NCBI RefSeq assembly: GCF_001907695.1
Contig: NZ_KV880638.1
Span: 882-64,881, forward strand
Source of the DNA: Thalassospira sp. TSL5-1
GTDB taxonomy: Bacteria; Pseudomonadota; Alphaproteobacteria; Rhodospirillales; Thalassospiraceae
DNA length: 64,000 nucleotides
Reading direction: 5' to 3'
Part shown: in pieces, positions 39,893 through 49,292 of the stretch
Layout: each line of letters starts with the position of its first letter
How positions within the stretch are numbered: the first letter of the stretch is position 1
Notes under the pieces: generated by a model
The model's database searches: none
Seen by the model: only the letters and a program-made list of their open reading frames with translations
What the model was told of the DNA's origin: nothing
Made by a program: the position numbers and the translations under genes

Positions 39893-40795
39893 TCAATTTT
39901 CACCCGTGATGCCTTTGCTTTTACGCACAATATCATCCAAAAGCGCCTGCAACCCGGCCTGATAATCGCGGTAACACAGCTCCACACCCAGTTCACGCTT
40001 GATCCGGCCATTATCCACCCGTTTATTATCTTCATAAAAACTGGCCGCCATCGGGCTTAGGGTCGCGGTTTCAAAGGGCTCTTCCACCGGCGGGTCAACC
40101 CCCAAAAGGCCACAGGCATAGGCAATCAGGTCCTGGGGCGGGGCCGCATCATCATCACACACATTATAGGCCGCACCAGCATGGGGCCGTGCGATGGAGG
40201 CCAGAACCGTGCGGGCAATATCCTCGACATGGATGCGCGAAAAAACCTGCCCTTCCTTGACAATCCGGCGGGCCCGGCCCGACCGCACGGTTTCCAGCGC
40301 ATTGCGCCCCGGCCCGTAAATACCGGCCAGGCGAAAGGACTGCACACACAAACCATGGCGCTGTCCCAAATCAAACCATGCCTTTTCGGCCGCCACCCGG
40401 CGACGCCCACGCTTGCCAGAGGGCAGCAGGTCATCGTCTTCATCCACGACACCGCCATTGCGGTCACCATAAACGCCTGTCGTTGACAAATACCCGATCC
40501 AGGTTTGCGATGGTAATGCCGCCAGATCGGCGCGATGATGGGCCAAAACCGGGTCGCCATTCCCGCCCGGCGGGGTTGATACCAGCACATGTGTTACCCC
40601 CTGCAGGGCCTTGGCAATATCCGCCACTGGCACACCATCATCAAACTGATACGGGGTAATGCCTTCGGCCTTCAGGGCGTCGAATTTATCGGTGCGGCGC
40701 GTGGTCCCGGCAATGTCCCAGCCTTCGGCCCTTAATTTTCGTGCCACCAGACGGGCACTAAAGCCGGTACCAAAACAGAAAAGCTTGTTGGGCAT
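39893..40795 (-). CDS. SDR family NAD(P)-dependent epimerase-like protein (YeeZ type)
   Basis: 300 residues. The start MPNKLFCFGTGFSARLVARKLRAEGWDIAGTTR carries the GxGxxG-like turn of the YeeZ group; later STPPGGNGDPVLAHHRADL, IGYLSTTGVYGDRNGGVVDE, RLAGIYGPGRNALETVRSG and FSRIHVEDIARTVLASI match extended SDR proteins. The catalytic YxxxK of classical SDRs is not in its usual form. Substrate unknown. It lies upstream of the NDUFA9-like gene on the same strand and may be co-expressed. Confidence 0.85.
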   Translation of the reverse strand: MPNKLFCFGTGFSARLVARKLRAEGWDIAGTTRRTDKFDALKAEGITPYQFDDGVPVADIAKALQGVTHVLVSTPPGGNGDPVLAHHRADLAALPSQTWIGYLSTTGVYGDRNGGVVDEDDDLLPSGKRGRRRVAAEKAWFDLGQRHGLCVQSFRLAGIYGPGRNALETVRSGRARRIVKEGQVFSRIHVEDIARTVLASIARPHAGAAYNVCDDDAAPPQDLIAYACGLLGVDPPVEEPFETATLSPMAASFYEDNKRVDNGRIKRELGVELCYRDYQAGLQALLDDIVRKSKGITGEN

Positions 40796-41075
40796 ATGAA
40801 ATGAGCCTTGTTGCTTGCGGCAGGGTCAGATTTGATGTCGCACAGTAGGGTTTTTCAACAGCGATTTGAAGGAGACTCTTTTTTAACCGGCAAAGTCATC
40901 CCGGCGTCGGGCCAGGGCCGAAACCGCTTTAAAAATCAAAATAATTGGCAAAAGTCACCTATTGGGGGAACACAATCATCATGTTGCCGTTTTCATTCCG
41001 TGGGATGCTGGCAAATCGGCTATCATCAAACGGTCGATTTGTGCCCCAACTGCCATGAACCATAATGAGGATTCC

Positions 41076-41951
41076 ATGCCCGGACGTATCGTTTCAACTT
41101 TTTCTGGCCTGCGCCGACTGTCCCTGCTTACAGCCGTGAGTGCCGGAATGATCGGGGCAGTTACCGGAAGCCTTGTTCTCGCCCCCGTTGTGGCGCAGGC
41201 GCAAAACCAGTCCGATGTCATTCCGCAAACCGATGCCGCCCACGAATATACCGCCTGCCTGAAACTGGCGCGCCTCAAACCACAGGATGGCTATGACAGT
41301 GCCAGCCAGTGGGCCGATATGGGCGGCGGTGAACCGGCTGAACATTGCGCAGCCGTCGCCCTGATCGGGCTTGGCAACTATACCGAGGCCGCCACCAAAC
41401 TTGATCAAATGGCCGATAACAGCAAATCCAGCCCCGATATCGTCGCCGGTTTTCTGGGCCAGGCGGCGCAGGCCTGGACGATGGTCAATAACCTGCAATT
41501 TGCCTGGCGCGACCAGACCCGTGCCCTGAAACTGGTCGATAAAGACCCCAGCCTGTGGGTGGATCGGGCCGTTACCCTGGGCATGGCCGGACAATATTGG
41601 GAAGCGATTGATGATTTGAACAAGGCGCTGGACCTTGACCCCAAAAATGTCGATGCCCTGGTTTATCGCGGCAGTGCGTGGCGGGCTCTTAAAACCTATG
41701 ACCTTGCCCGGGCCGATATTGACCGCGCCCTTGAACTGCAACCCAACCATTTGCAGGCCCATCTTGAAAGCGGCAATCTGTACCGCATTGCTGGCAACAA
41801 CAAAGCTGCCCGCAAGGACTGGCTGGCCGTAATTGAACTGGGCGATGGCACACCGGCGGCCAAGGCCGCACGCGACAATATCGAAAAAATGGATGTGGAT
41901 TCAGAAAACGGTAACGACAAGAAGATGGAAGAAAGCCCCAAGAAGAACTAA
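41076..41951 (+). CDS. Exported TPR-repeat protein
   Basis: 291 residues from ATG 41076, which has GAGG six bases upstream; ATGs at 41055 and 40962 are less likely. An N-terminal signal-like segment (LLTAVSAGMIGAVTGSLVLAPVVAQA) precedes a periplasmic part with four to five TPR units (QYWEAIDDLNKALDLDPKNVDALVYRGSAWRALKTYDLARADIDRALELQPNHLQAHLESGNLYRI). The tail is Lys/Glu-rich. TPRs indicate a scaffold for protein partners; no partner is identifiable. The PstS-like gene follows about 110 bases later. Confidence 0.8.
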   Translation: MPGRIVSTFSGLRRLSLLTAVSAGMIGAVTGSLVLAPVVAQAQNQSDVIPQTDAAHEYTACLKLARLKPQDGYDSASQWADMGGGEPAEHCAAVALIGLGNYTEAATKLDQMADNSKSSPDIVAGFLGQAAQAWTMVNNLQFAWRDQTRALKLVDKDPSLWVDRAVTLGMAGQYWEAIDDLNKALDLDPKNVDALVYRGSAWRALKTYDLARADIDRALELQPNHLQAHLESGNLYRIAGNNKAARKDWLAVIELGDGTPAAKAARDNIEKMDVDSENGNDKKMEESPKKN

Positions 41952-42064
41952 GGTGCCTTCCGGTTGAGAGGCCAGCCCCATTGCTTCGCGATTTTAGAGG
42001 GCTGGCATTTCACCCGTCCGGAAACATCCGGTTTGATCATTTTGTGACTGCATCGGGGGATATG

Positions 42065-43093
42065 ATGCGCCGTTCTGTTCGTTCTGCTGTAATTGCCCTG
42101 GCCGTCGGGGCGGCGTTTGGTGCCAGTACCGCCCACGCCCGTGACCAAATTCGTATTGTCGGATCATCCACACTCTATCCCTTGACCGCCAAGGTGGCCG
42201 AATATTACGGCAAAACCACCGGCAAACCGGCACCCGTTGTGGAAAGCACCGGGTCGGGCGGCGGTTTCAAGCTGTTTTGTGGCGGCATTGGCGAAGCATA
42301 CCCCGATATTGTCGATGCCTCCCGCCCGATCAGCGGCAGCGAACGCGCCGTCTGTGCCGCCAATTCCGTACGCGATATTTCGGAAATCCGCATTGGCTAT
42401 GACGGGATCGTCCTGATCGGCTCGCGCGAGGCACCGACCATGAAACTTAGCCCGCGCCAGCTTTATCTTGCACTCGCGCGTACGGTACCGGTTCAGGGTG
42501 CCAGTGTGCCGAACCCCTATCAAAAATGGTCGGATATCGACCCCAGCCTGCCCGATCTGGCCATTCGCGTCTATGGCCCGCCGCCCACATCGGGCACCCG
42601 TGACCTGTTGGGTCAGTTATTGATGGATCGTGGCTGTCGTACCTTTGCCGATATTGCGGCCATGGAAAGTGCGGAGCCCGACAGCTTCCGTCTGTTATGC
42701 CGTACCATGCGCGAAGACGGGGCCTATATCGAAGCCGGTGAAAACGACCGTCTTTTGATCAGCAAGCTCGAAAAAGACCCGACATCCTATGCCGTGATGG
42801 GGTTTAACAACCTGGAACGCAATGCAAATTCCCTGCAAGGCATTCCGATTGGCGGTGTGACGCCGGAATATGAAACCATTCTGGATGGCAGCTATCCGGG
42901 CTCCCGCCCTTTGTTCCTGTATGTCAAGGATGACCACCGCCAGCTTGTGCCTGAACTGTCTTCCTTTATTGCCACCTATGTTTCCGATGGCATTATCGGC
43001 CAGGAAGGCCTTCTGGTCGATAACGGCCTGGTGCCCCTGCCTGATAGCGAACGCAAAAATGCCCTGGCCGAAGCGCAGAAATTTTTGCCCTAA
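42065..43093 (+). CDS. PstS-like phosphate-type substrate-binding protein
   Basis: 342 residues from ATG 42065 (42062 is equally possible). Signal peptide VIALAVGAAFGASTAHA, then a PBP fold of the PstS family: IRIVGSSTLYPLTAKVAEYYGK, VVESTGSGGGFKLFCGGIG, DIVDASRPISGSERAVCA, GYDGIVLIGS and GPPPTSGTRDLLGQLLMDRG. These are the anion-binding segments of phosphate-binding proteins. No pstCAB genes are nearby; in this subfamily the protein may serve a distant transporter or another function such as surface phosphate binding. It ends at a clear terminator. Confidence 0.87.
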   Translation: MRRSVRSAVIALAVGAAFGASTAHARDQIRIVGSSTLYPLTAKVAEYYGKTTGKPAPVVESTGSGGGFKLFCGGIGEAYPDIVDASRPISGSERAVCAANSVRDISEIRIGYDGIVLIGSREAPTMKLSPRQLYLALARTVPVQGASVPNPYQKWSDIDPSLPDLAIRVYGPPPTSGTRDLLGQLLMDRGCRTFADIAAMESAEPDSFRLLCRTMREDGAYIEAGENDRLLISKLEKDPTSYAVMGFNNLERNANSLQGIPIGGVTPEYETILDGSYPGSRPLFLYVKDDHRQLVPELSSFIATYVSDGIIGQEGLLVDNGLVPLPDSERKNALAEAQKFLP

Positions 43094-43116
43094 GCCATCC
43101 TAGCAACGGCATAAAG

Positions 43117-43148
43117 ACAGGCCCTGCACCGTCGCGGGGCCTGTTTTA
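43117..43148 (+). terminator. Terminator after the PstS-like gene
   Basis: ACAGGCCC (43117-43124) pairs with GGGCCTGT (43137-43144), followed by TTTA. Confidence 0.75.
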
Positions 43149-43195
43149 CATTAAAAAAAGCCAGATATCCGGATGGCGCGAGACAGGTACCAGCA

Positions 43196-44008
43196 TCACA
43201 TCGGACGCTGCGCCACCCATACCTGATTGGCCGCATAACGCGGGGGTTCCTGCCCAAAGCCAGAATATTCTGAAATCGAAACAAACCCGCAGAGTTCCAG
43301 CATCAGGGCCATTTCCGCCCGATGCACCCAGCGCATATGATGCCAGTTATCCTCGCAGCGGCGCACCGTTCCATCAGGCGCAATTTCCTCGAACCGCCAA
43401 TGTTCGCAAAATTGCTGGGTTAAGGGGGTGTTGGTGCGTTCCATCGCCGTAATGCGCAACCGGCTATCGGCCGCCCCCACCCCCTCGGGCATGGGAAATA
43501 AAGGCAATGGCACAATTTCCAAATCCCCTTCGGGCAGGCAATAGCGCAAATCAGGGTCAATCAAATCAAACACCAGCATCCCGGCGGGTTTTAAATGGGC
43601 AAACGCCCGCGACAGGGCGGCACGCTGCCCGCTTGCCGTGATGACTTCCTGTAATCCACGAAAGGGAATAATCACCAAAGCAAACTGACGACTCAGGTCA
43701 AAATCGCACATATCGGCCTGATGCCAGGTTAAATCGGGGTAGTTACGGCGGGCTTGGGCCAGCATCGCCCCGGAAAGATCAAGCCCCTCCACCGCAATAC
43801 CGTGCCGGGCAATTTCACCGGCAATCCGCCCAGTGCCACAACCCAGCTCCAGCACCGGCCCGCCGGTTTTAACCGCCCAGTCGCGATAAAACGGCAGCGG
43901 ATCATCAAACAGTTTGCGGTCCAGTTCGGCCCGCAAATCATAGCTGGCAACATTCAGCCCGCCTTCGGGGTAAAACCCGTTATCGTCAGGCAGGGCCGGG
44001 GATGTCAT
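43196..44008 (-). CDS. Class I SAM-dependent methyltransferase
   Basis: 270 residues. VLELGCGTGRIAGEIARHG is the AdoMet-binding motif I (about 53-71), GLDLSGAMLAQARRNYP motif II, FALVIIPFRGLQEVI motif IV, and LKPAGMLVFDLIDPD motif V/VI. The C-terminal part has beta strands typical of small-molecule methyltransferases of the methyltransf_25 group. The substrate is unknown. Its start overlaps the stop of the glutathione transferase gene by 4 bases, so the two are co-translated. Confidence 0.87.
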   Translation of the reverse strand: MTSPALPDDNGFYPEGGLNVASYDLRAELDRKLFDDPLPFYRDWAVKTGGPVLELGCGTGRIAGEIARHGIAVEGLDLSGAMLAQARRNYPDLTWHQADMCDFDLSRQFALVIIPFRGLQEVITASGQRAALSRAFAHLKPAGMLVFDLIDPDLRYCLPEGDLEIVPLPLFPMPEGVGAADSRLRITAMERTNTPLTQQFCEHWRFEEIAPDGTVRRCEDNWHHMRWVHRAEMALMLELCGFVSISEYSGFGQEPPRYAANQVWVAQRPM

Positions 44009-44679
44009 TCAAAGTCCAGGTCCGCATAATGCGATGCAGGCGGAAACACCGCCTGTTTATCGGCCAGAATATCACGCATCGACGGGCGGCTTTTGATGCG
44101 CATATACCATTCCTTGGCCGCTTCATGACGCGACCATTTAATATCGCCCATATAGTCAATCACCGAAATTTGCGCAGCCGCAGCAATATCGGCCATCGTC
44201 AAATGGTCACCCGCCAGCCATTTCCGCCGTTCAAACAACCAGCCCAGATAATCCAGATGATGGCCGACATTCACCCGACCGGCCCGCAGGCACCCGGTAT
44301 CGGGGGTTGATCCCGGGGTAAAAAACCGCTTGAGGAATTTTTCCCCCAACAGGTTTTCCGTGACTTCCTGATTGAACTTGCCGTCAAACCACGCCACCAG
44401 ACGCCGGATCTCGGCACGCTCGACCGGGGTTTTTCCCATCAACGGTTCGTCGTTATACACTTCATCAAGATATTCACAGATCACGGTCGAGTCTGAAATG
44501 ATGGTGCCGTCTTCTTCCTGCAAAACAGGAACCATACCAGCCGGATTCATGCGCAGGAATTCTTCACGCCGTTCCCATACCGGTTCTGCAACCAGTTGAA
44601 AATCCAGTTTCTTTTCCGCAAGAATCAACCGGACCTTGCGCGAAAACGGGGACAGCCAGAAATGATATAATTGACGCAT
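44005..44679 (-). CDS. Glutathione S-transferase family protein
   Basis: 224 residues. Thioredoxin-like N-terminal domain with LYHFWLSPFSRKVRLILAEKKLDFQLV (Ser in the SPFSRKVR position) and the GSH-binding VPVLQEEDGTIISDSTVICEYLDEVY; helical C-terminal domain with HLTMADIAAAAQISVIDYMGDI. It probably conjugates or reduces a small electrophile with glutathione. It is the upstream gene of a two-gene operon with the methyltransferase. Confidence 0.9.
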   Translation of the reverse strand: MRQLYHFWLSPFSRKVRLILAEKKLDFQLVAEPVWERREEFLRMNPAGMVPVLQEEDGTIISDSTVICEYLDEVYNDEPLMGKTPVERAEIRRLVAWFDGKFNQEVTENLLGEKFLKRFFTPGSTPDTGCLRAGRVNVGHHLDYLGWLFERRKWLAGDHLTMADIAAAAQISVIDYMGDIKWSRHEAAKEWYMRIKSRPSMRDILADKQAVFPPASHYADLDFE

Positions 44680-44863
44680 GGTCAGACAGTTACCGATCAG
44701 GACTAAAAGGTGACAATTTCACGGTGTTTGACCCGGTTTGGGACCGTTTTGCAATAGTTTTAAAAAACATGTCTCGGGGGGGAATGTAAAGCCATCGCTG
44801 CCCCAAAACCCATACCGTTTAAACATGTCCGCGATTATGCCGCCAAAACGTTAACAAAACGAA

Positions 44864-46456
44864 TTAAATCATCGCATTATTGCGTGTTTTTGCCAGTTCC
44901 CACAAAGCATCCAGATCAAGGCATTGTTCCAGATGGGTAGCCAGCCCATCCAAGGTGGTATCAATCCCTGCCTCGAAGGCCGTATTCTGATCCCACGTTC
45001 CCTGCCCGGCAATCGCGGCCAGATAGGCCCTGCGGAAATCATCGCTGGTAAACAGGCCATGCAAATAACAGCCCATCACCCTTCCCTGCCCGCCAATGGC
45101 CCCGTCAGCGCCTTCATGACCCACAGTCGCAACCCAGCCCGCCTTGCGATCCGGCCCGGTGGTGTGCCCCATATGAATTTCATAGCCCGTCAGGGCCGTA
45201 CCCTCCGCCACCGGGCATAGGGCATGGCCCAGCACCCGCGCCTGGCTTTGGCGCAGGGTTTTGCGCCCGGCGATCACGGTTTGCACATCGAGCAGGCCCA
45301 GGCCAGCTTCCTCGCCCGGTTCGCCCTCAACCCCGTCCGGGTCGCAAATGCGCGTGCCCAGCATTTGATACCCACCGCAAATGCCCATCACATGGCCGCC
45401 ATTGCGCCAATGGGCGATAATGTCGCTATCCCAGCCTTGCGCCTTTAAAAACCGCAAATCCGCCAGCGTCGATTTACTGCCGGGCAACAGCACCAAGTCA
45501 CACCCCGCCGGGATCACTTCGCCCGGTTTGACCAACATAAGATCAATGCCCGGTTCAGCCAGCAGCGGGTCCAAATCATCAAAATTGGCAATTTGCGGGT
45601 AATGCGGCACGGCCACCCGCAACAACGGTGCCTGCGATGCCGCTGCCGATGCTCCCTCTGGCCCAACCGCAATTTGTGTTTGCAATGATTTTCGATAACG
45701 CCCCGCCTGCCCCAGGGCCACGCCATCTTCGGGCGGGAGTTTTGCCGCATCCGGCCAAAACGTTGCGATCCCAAAACTTTTAAGGCCGGTGTGGTCCTCG
45801 ATAATCTCAAGCGCGGAGTCAAACAGCGATACATCACCGCGAAACTTGTTGATCACATAGCCCTTCAGCCAGTGCCGGTCGCTTTCCGAAAGCAGATTAT
45901 GCGTCCCGACAATCGAGGCAATCACCCCGCCCCTGTCAATATCACCCACCAGCACGACCGGCATTCGGGTTGCTTCGGCAAAGCCCATATTGGCAATATC
46001 GGCCGCCCGCAAATTGACTTCCGCGGGCGACCCGGCCCCCTCGACAATCACCAAATCGGCATCGGCCGCGATGATGTTGAAACTTTCAATCACACGCGGC
46101 AACAGGTCGCGTTTCAGGCGGTAATAATCGCGCGCCCTGGCACTGATCAGGACCTGCCCCTGCACCACCACCTGCGCGCCAATCTCGCTTTGCGGCTTTA
46201 ACAAAACCGGGTTCATATGCACCGTGGTTTCCACCCCGGCGGCCCGCGCCTGCAGGGCCTGCGCCCGGCCAATTTCCCCGCCATCGGCGGTAACGGCGGC
46301 ATTATTGGACATATTTTGGGGTTTAAACGGCCGCACCCGCAGGCCACGGCGGGCAAAGGCGCGGCATAACCCCGCCACCAAAAGCGATTTTCCCACATCC
46401 GACCCGGTGCCCTGCAACATCAGGGCCGGGGTCACATTGCCCGCCGGTTTATTCAT
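44864..46456 (-). CDS. cobQ: Cobyric acid synthase
   Basis: 530 residues. It carries out four glutamine-dependent amidations of adenosylcobyrinate a,c-diamide (b, d, e, g). The ATPase half shows [37 protein letters not shown] and [20 protein letters not shown]; the GATase3 half has [15 protein letters not shown] with the nucleophile Cys and YEIHMGHT. Length is normal. It is the last gene of the minus-strand cobalamin block, 46 bases downstream of cobO. Confidence 0.96.
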   Translation of the reverse strand: MNKPAGNVTPALMLQGTGSDVGKSLLVAGLCRAFARRGLRVRPFKPQNMSNNAAVTADGGEIGRAQALQARAAGVETTVHMNPVLLKPQSEIGAQVVVQGQVLISARARDYYRLKRDLLPRVIESFNIIAADADLVIVEGAGSPAEVNLRAADIANMGFAEATRMPVVLVGDIDRGGVIASIVGTHNLLSESDRHWLKGYVINKFRGDVSLFDSALEIIEDHTGLKSFGIATFWPDAAKLPPEDGVALGQAGRYRKSLQTQIAVGPEGASAAASQAPLLRVAVPHYPQIANFDDLDPLLAEPGIDLMLVKPGEVIPAGCDLVLLPGSKSTLADLRFLKAQGWDSDIIAHWRNGGHVMGICGGYQMLGTRICDPDGVEGEPGEEAGLGLLDVQTVIAGRKTLRQSQARVLGHALCPVAEGTALTGYEIHMGHTTGPDRKAGWVATVGHEGADGAIGGQGRVMGCYLHGLFTSDDFRRAYLAAIAGQGTWDQNTAFEAGIDTTLDGLATHLEQCLDLDALWELAKTRNNAMI

Positions 46457-46502
46457 TATAAAACCGAAACTTTCATTATATACCGAGCATCACACCCGAA
46501 AA

Positions 46503-47159
46503 TCAAAATTCAACACCGATCTGCGCCTTGATCCCCTGTTCTCGGAACGGGTGCTTCACCAGCGTCATTTCCGTAACCAGATCAGCCGCCTCGATCAGTT
46601 TATCAGGCGCATTCCGGCCGGTAATTACCACATGCTGATCGGGCAATTTATCCACCAGGGCGGCCAAAACATCGTCCAGCGGCAAAAAATCATAGCGCAA
46701 CACGATGTTCAGCTCGTCGAGAATAACCATCGAATAGGACGGATCCCGCATCATTTCGCGTGCCTTTTCCCAGGCCTGCCGGGCCAGGGCAATATCCTGG
46801 GCGCGGTTTTGCGTTTCCCAGGTAAAACCGGCCCCCATCGCATGAAATTCACACAATTCGGGAAATTTCGCCAACAGCTTGGCCTCGCCGGTTTCCCAGC
46901 CACCTTTGATGAACTGGACCACACCCACCTTCATATCATGGCCGACACAGCGCATTGCCATGCCAAAGGCGGAGGAGGATTTGCCCTTGCCCTTGCCGGT
47001 ATGCACAATCACCAGACCTTTTTTATCGATCTTGGCCGCCATCATCTTGTCACGCGCCGCCTTGATTTTTTTCATTTTTTCATCGTGGCGGGCATTTTGC
47101 GCATCAATTTCGCTGCTGGTGGCCGGGCTTGCGGTTTGATCCGTCATCGGGTTTTCCAT
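46503..47159 (-). CDS. cobO: Cob(I)yrinic acid a,c-diamide adenosyltransferase
   Basis: 218 residues of the CobO/BtuR (CobA-type) family, which attaches the 5'-deoxyadenosyl group to Co(I) corrinoids. The unusual P-loop VHTGKGKGKSSSAFGMAMRCVGH, VVQFIKGGWETGE, the W/F-containing GAGFTWETQNRAQD and VILDELNIVLRYDFL are conserved. The N-terminal ~25 residues form a polar helical extension. cobQ follows on the same strand. Confidence 0.95.
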   Translation of the reverse strand: MENPMTDQTASPATSSEIDAQNARHDEKMKKIKAARDKMMAAKIDKKGLVIVHTGKGKGKSSSAFGMAMRCVGHDMKVGVVQFIKGGWETGEAKLLAKFPELCEFHAMGAGFTWETQNRAQDIALARQAWEKAREMMRDPSYSMVILDELNIVLRYDFLPLDDVLAALVDKLPDQHVVITGRNAPDKLIEAADLVTEMTLVKHPFREQGIKAQIGVEF

Positions 47160-47333
47160 CCTTGCTGCGGTTTGGGCGATTTTGCCCCTTTATCATCCGG
47201 CCAAAGTCACCCAAAGCCCCCGGACAATCAAGAAGGATTGTCAATTTTCCACCCCATGAAAAGCAGACACAGCAAAATCAACAGCATCAAATAGCAAACA
47301 GACTGCTTGCGCAAAAAACACCCGCATCCACAC

Positions 47334-47366
47334 AAAAGGGCGCACCAACCAGACGCGCCCTTTCTC
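47334..47366. terminator. Bidirectional terminator between the unknown gene and cobO
   Basis: AAAAGGGCGC (47334-47343) pairs with GCGCCCTTT (47355-47363), with T-runs on both strands. It would separate cobO-cobQ from the genes upstream unless read through. Confidence 0.6.
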
Positions 47367-47434
47367 ATGCCTGTTTCACGCTTTACCCGCGCTGCCGTTG
47401 GCCTGACCGATCCGCCCGTCCCACGCCAACCGCA

Positions 47435-48115
47435 TTATTGCGAGGCCACACCCAAATCAGCCACTACCAAATCGGCCCATTTGGCCGGTTCGCGCATATC
47501 GGTATTGGCTAGTTCCGGGCGGCGCATACGGGCCTTGTTAAACAATTGCAACCGGTCACCGGGGGACATTTGCCGCAAACGGATCAGCGCCGTTTTCATC
47601 ACCGCATTAGGGGTATTTACGGGCGCGGCAAAGCTGTGTTCCACCTGTTCCAGCCGCCTTTCGGCCCAGTTACGACTGGCAACCACATCGTCAATCAAGG
47701 CCCGCAGGTCCCGAACCACGGGAAAGGTTTTTTGCCGGATATGGGCCAGCGACACGGTTGCCTGCCAAACGGGTGCTTCAACACCCTGCAGATAACGCCA
47801 GTAAATCCGTTCTCGCGACGTGATTTTCTGGTGATCTGGCAGAGGGAAATGACGGCCCAGCTCGGTTAAGCCGTCGCGGAACTGTTTTTGGCTGACCGGT
47901 TCATGGCATTTACCAAAATGCTCCCGCAGTTTTAAAACAGCGCCAATCGCCCCGCGTGCCGGGCGCATGGCACCCTTACCGTGCAAATCATCGCGCAGCC
48001 ACTGGGGCACTTCCTGCCCGGTTAAAAGGAAATCTATAATGTCCGCATGCCCGCCATGTGCGGGGGGCGGTGTTTGCGCATAATGGGGCAAACGAACCAG
48101 TTTTAAAGTCTCCAT
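47435..48115 (-). CDS. Protein of unknown function in the cobalamin block
   Basis: 226 residues; I do not recognise the family. It has no signal peptide or membrane segment, is rich in Arg, His and Leu, and reads METLKLVRLPHYAQ then mainly helical segments (GAIGAVLKLREHFG, VRDLRALIDDVVASRNWAERRLEQVEHSF). Codon use resembles the neighbours, and overlapping frames are shorter, so it is likely real. It sits between the GH114-type gene and cobO on the same strand but is bounded by a terminator on the cobO side. Confidence 0.65.
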   Translation of the reverse strand: METLKLVRLPHYAQTPPPAHGGHADIIDFLLTGQEVPQWLRDDLHGKGAMRPARGAIGAVLKLREHFGKCHEPVSQKQFRDGLTELGRHFPLPDHQKITSRERIYWRYLQGVEAPVWQATVSLAHIRQKTFPVVRDLRALIDDVVASRNWAERRLEQVEHSFAAPVNTPNAVMKTALIRLRQMSPGDRLQLFNKARMRRPELANTDMREPAKWADLVVADLGVASQ

Positions 48116-48478
48116 CGCGGCCTCCTGCCTTGGGCCTGGCGCATTTTAACCGGCTGTATTCGCCGCTGCGTCCCGGCCCCTAATGGGGTGACTCTTCGCC
48201 CAACCAAGGGTTAATAAACCATTAACGCACAAATCACCCATTTCGAAAACGTTAAAGTTTACCTAAAGGTTCCGAAAAACGACTTTTGGGGGTCCTGGAT
48301 ACAGCAAGCTACAAGATAGGGTGTGCGCGATTGTTGCCAAATCGATCCTGTTTTTCGACAGCCCCAATCATTATCGCGCCAGAGTTGACGGACTGTTTGC
48401 AATCCGCCTGTCAGACATCGAAGGACGCCCCGCATCAGGCGCACATACCCCTTGCGTCAAAAGACTGTGACAGAGAAC
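48116..48478. other. Intergenic region with no gene found
   Basis: About 360 bases between the unknown gene and the GH114-type gene. A small stem, GTTAAT (48210-48215) with ATTAAC (48221-48226), lies near the promoter side of the unknown gene. Open frames on both strands are short and lack domains. Confidence 0.5.
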
Positions 48479-49276
48479 TTAACGGCAGTTCTCAATATGC
48501 CCCGCCAGGTCATACTCGGCCAAAACACCGATAAAACCCTGCTGACCAATATCGCCACACATCTTTTCCAGGCTGGCACCGTCTTCGCGGTATTCCACAG
48601 CAAAAACGGGTTTGTTCCGACTTCGATATGGTTTGAACTCTGCCAGGAAATCATCGCGCCAAGCGGATTCCAACAAGGCAAAATCCATGTCATCAACCAA
48701 ATCACCGACCAGATCCGGCGCATTTTTCTGACCAATGGCAAGCCCGCGCTGATGGGCCTGTGCGGTTAACCAGCGCAGATAGGCAAGCTGGTCATCGCGC
48801 GACAGATCAAAGCCGGTTTCATTATCATACCCATCGATATTATCGGGCTCGACAGCCAGAAAACCCTTTTTGGCACATAAATCCAGCCGCGCTTCGATAA
48901 TATCGGAAAAGGCCCAATACTGGCTGATATCCAGCCAGCGTTCCCCATCCCAGTCCTCATAGGCGGCACCGATCACGTCTTCGGGGAAATCCGATGCGTC
49001 ATCACGCCAGTCTTCAACCGCGCCAACATTGACATAACAAACCGGATACAGCCCCTGCTTGCGCCATTTGGCAACCTGACTTGCCGGGGTATCAAACAGG
49101 TCGCTATCCACGACCCGGCTGCCCTTGGCCGGGGTCACATCGCCCTGTAACTGCCAGTAAAAGGCCCCCTTAGGCACCGCTTGCCATTTGCCAGCAGCGG
49201 TTTTTTCACCGGCCTGTGAAGGGGTAACATTCAGACACAGCAGCATCGCGGCCCCTGCCATAATCCCCTTGCGCAT
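48479..49276 (-). CDS. GH114-type (endo-alpha-1,4-polygalactosaminidase-like) exported protein
   Basis: 265 residues from ATG 49276, giving a signal peptide (MRKGIMAGAAMLLCLNVTPSQA); an in-frame ATG at 49312 would overlap the end of cobN. The mature protein is a TIM-barrel of the glycoside hydrolase 114 group: FYWQLQGDV, VCYVNVGAVEDWRDDASDFP, WDGERWLDISQYW, FLAVEPDNIDGYDNETGFDLS, GLAIGQKNAP and FALLESAW with acidic residues at strand ends. Relatives cleave galactosamine-containing exopolysaccharide. It starts 17 bases after cobN, so it is probably carried on the same mRNA, though it has no known link to cobalamin. Confidence 0.85.
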   Translation of the reverse strand: MRKGIMAGAAMLLCLNVTPSQAGEKTAAGKWQAVPKGAFYWQLQGDVTPAKGSRVVDSDLFDTPASQVAKWRKQGLYPVCYVNVGAVEDWRDDASDFPEDVIGAAYEDWDGERWLDISQYWAFSDIIEARLDLCAKKGFLAVEPDNIDGYDNETGFDLSRDDQLAYLRWLTAQAHQRGLAIGQKNAPDLVGDLVDDMDFALLESAWRDDFLAEFKPYRSRNKPVFAVEYREDGASLEKMCGDIGQQGFIGVLAEYDLAGHIENCR

Positions 49277-49292
49277 CAAAGGGTTGATACAA

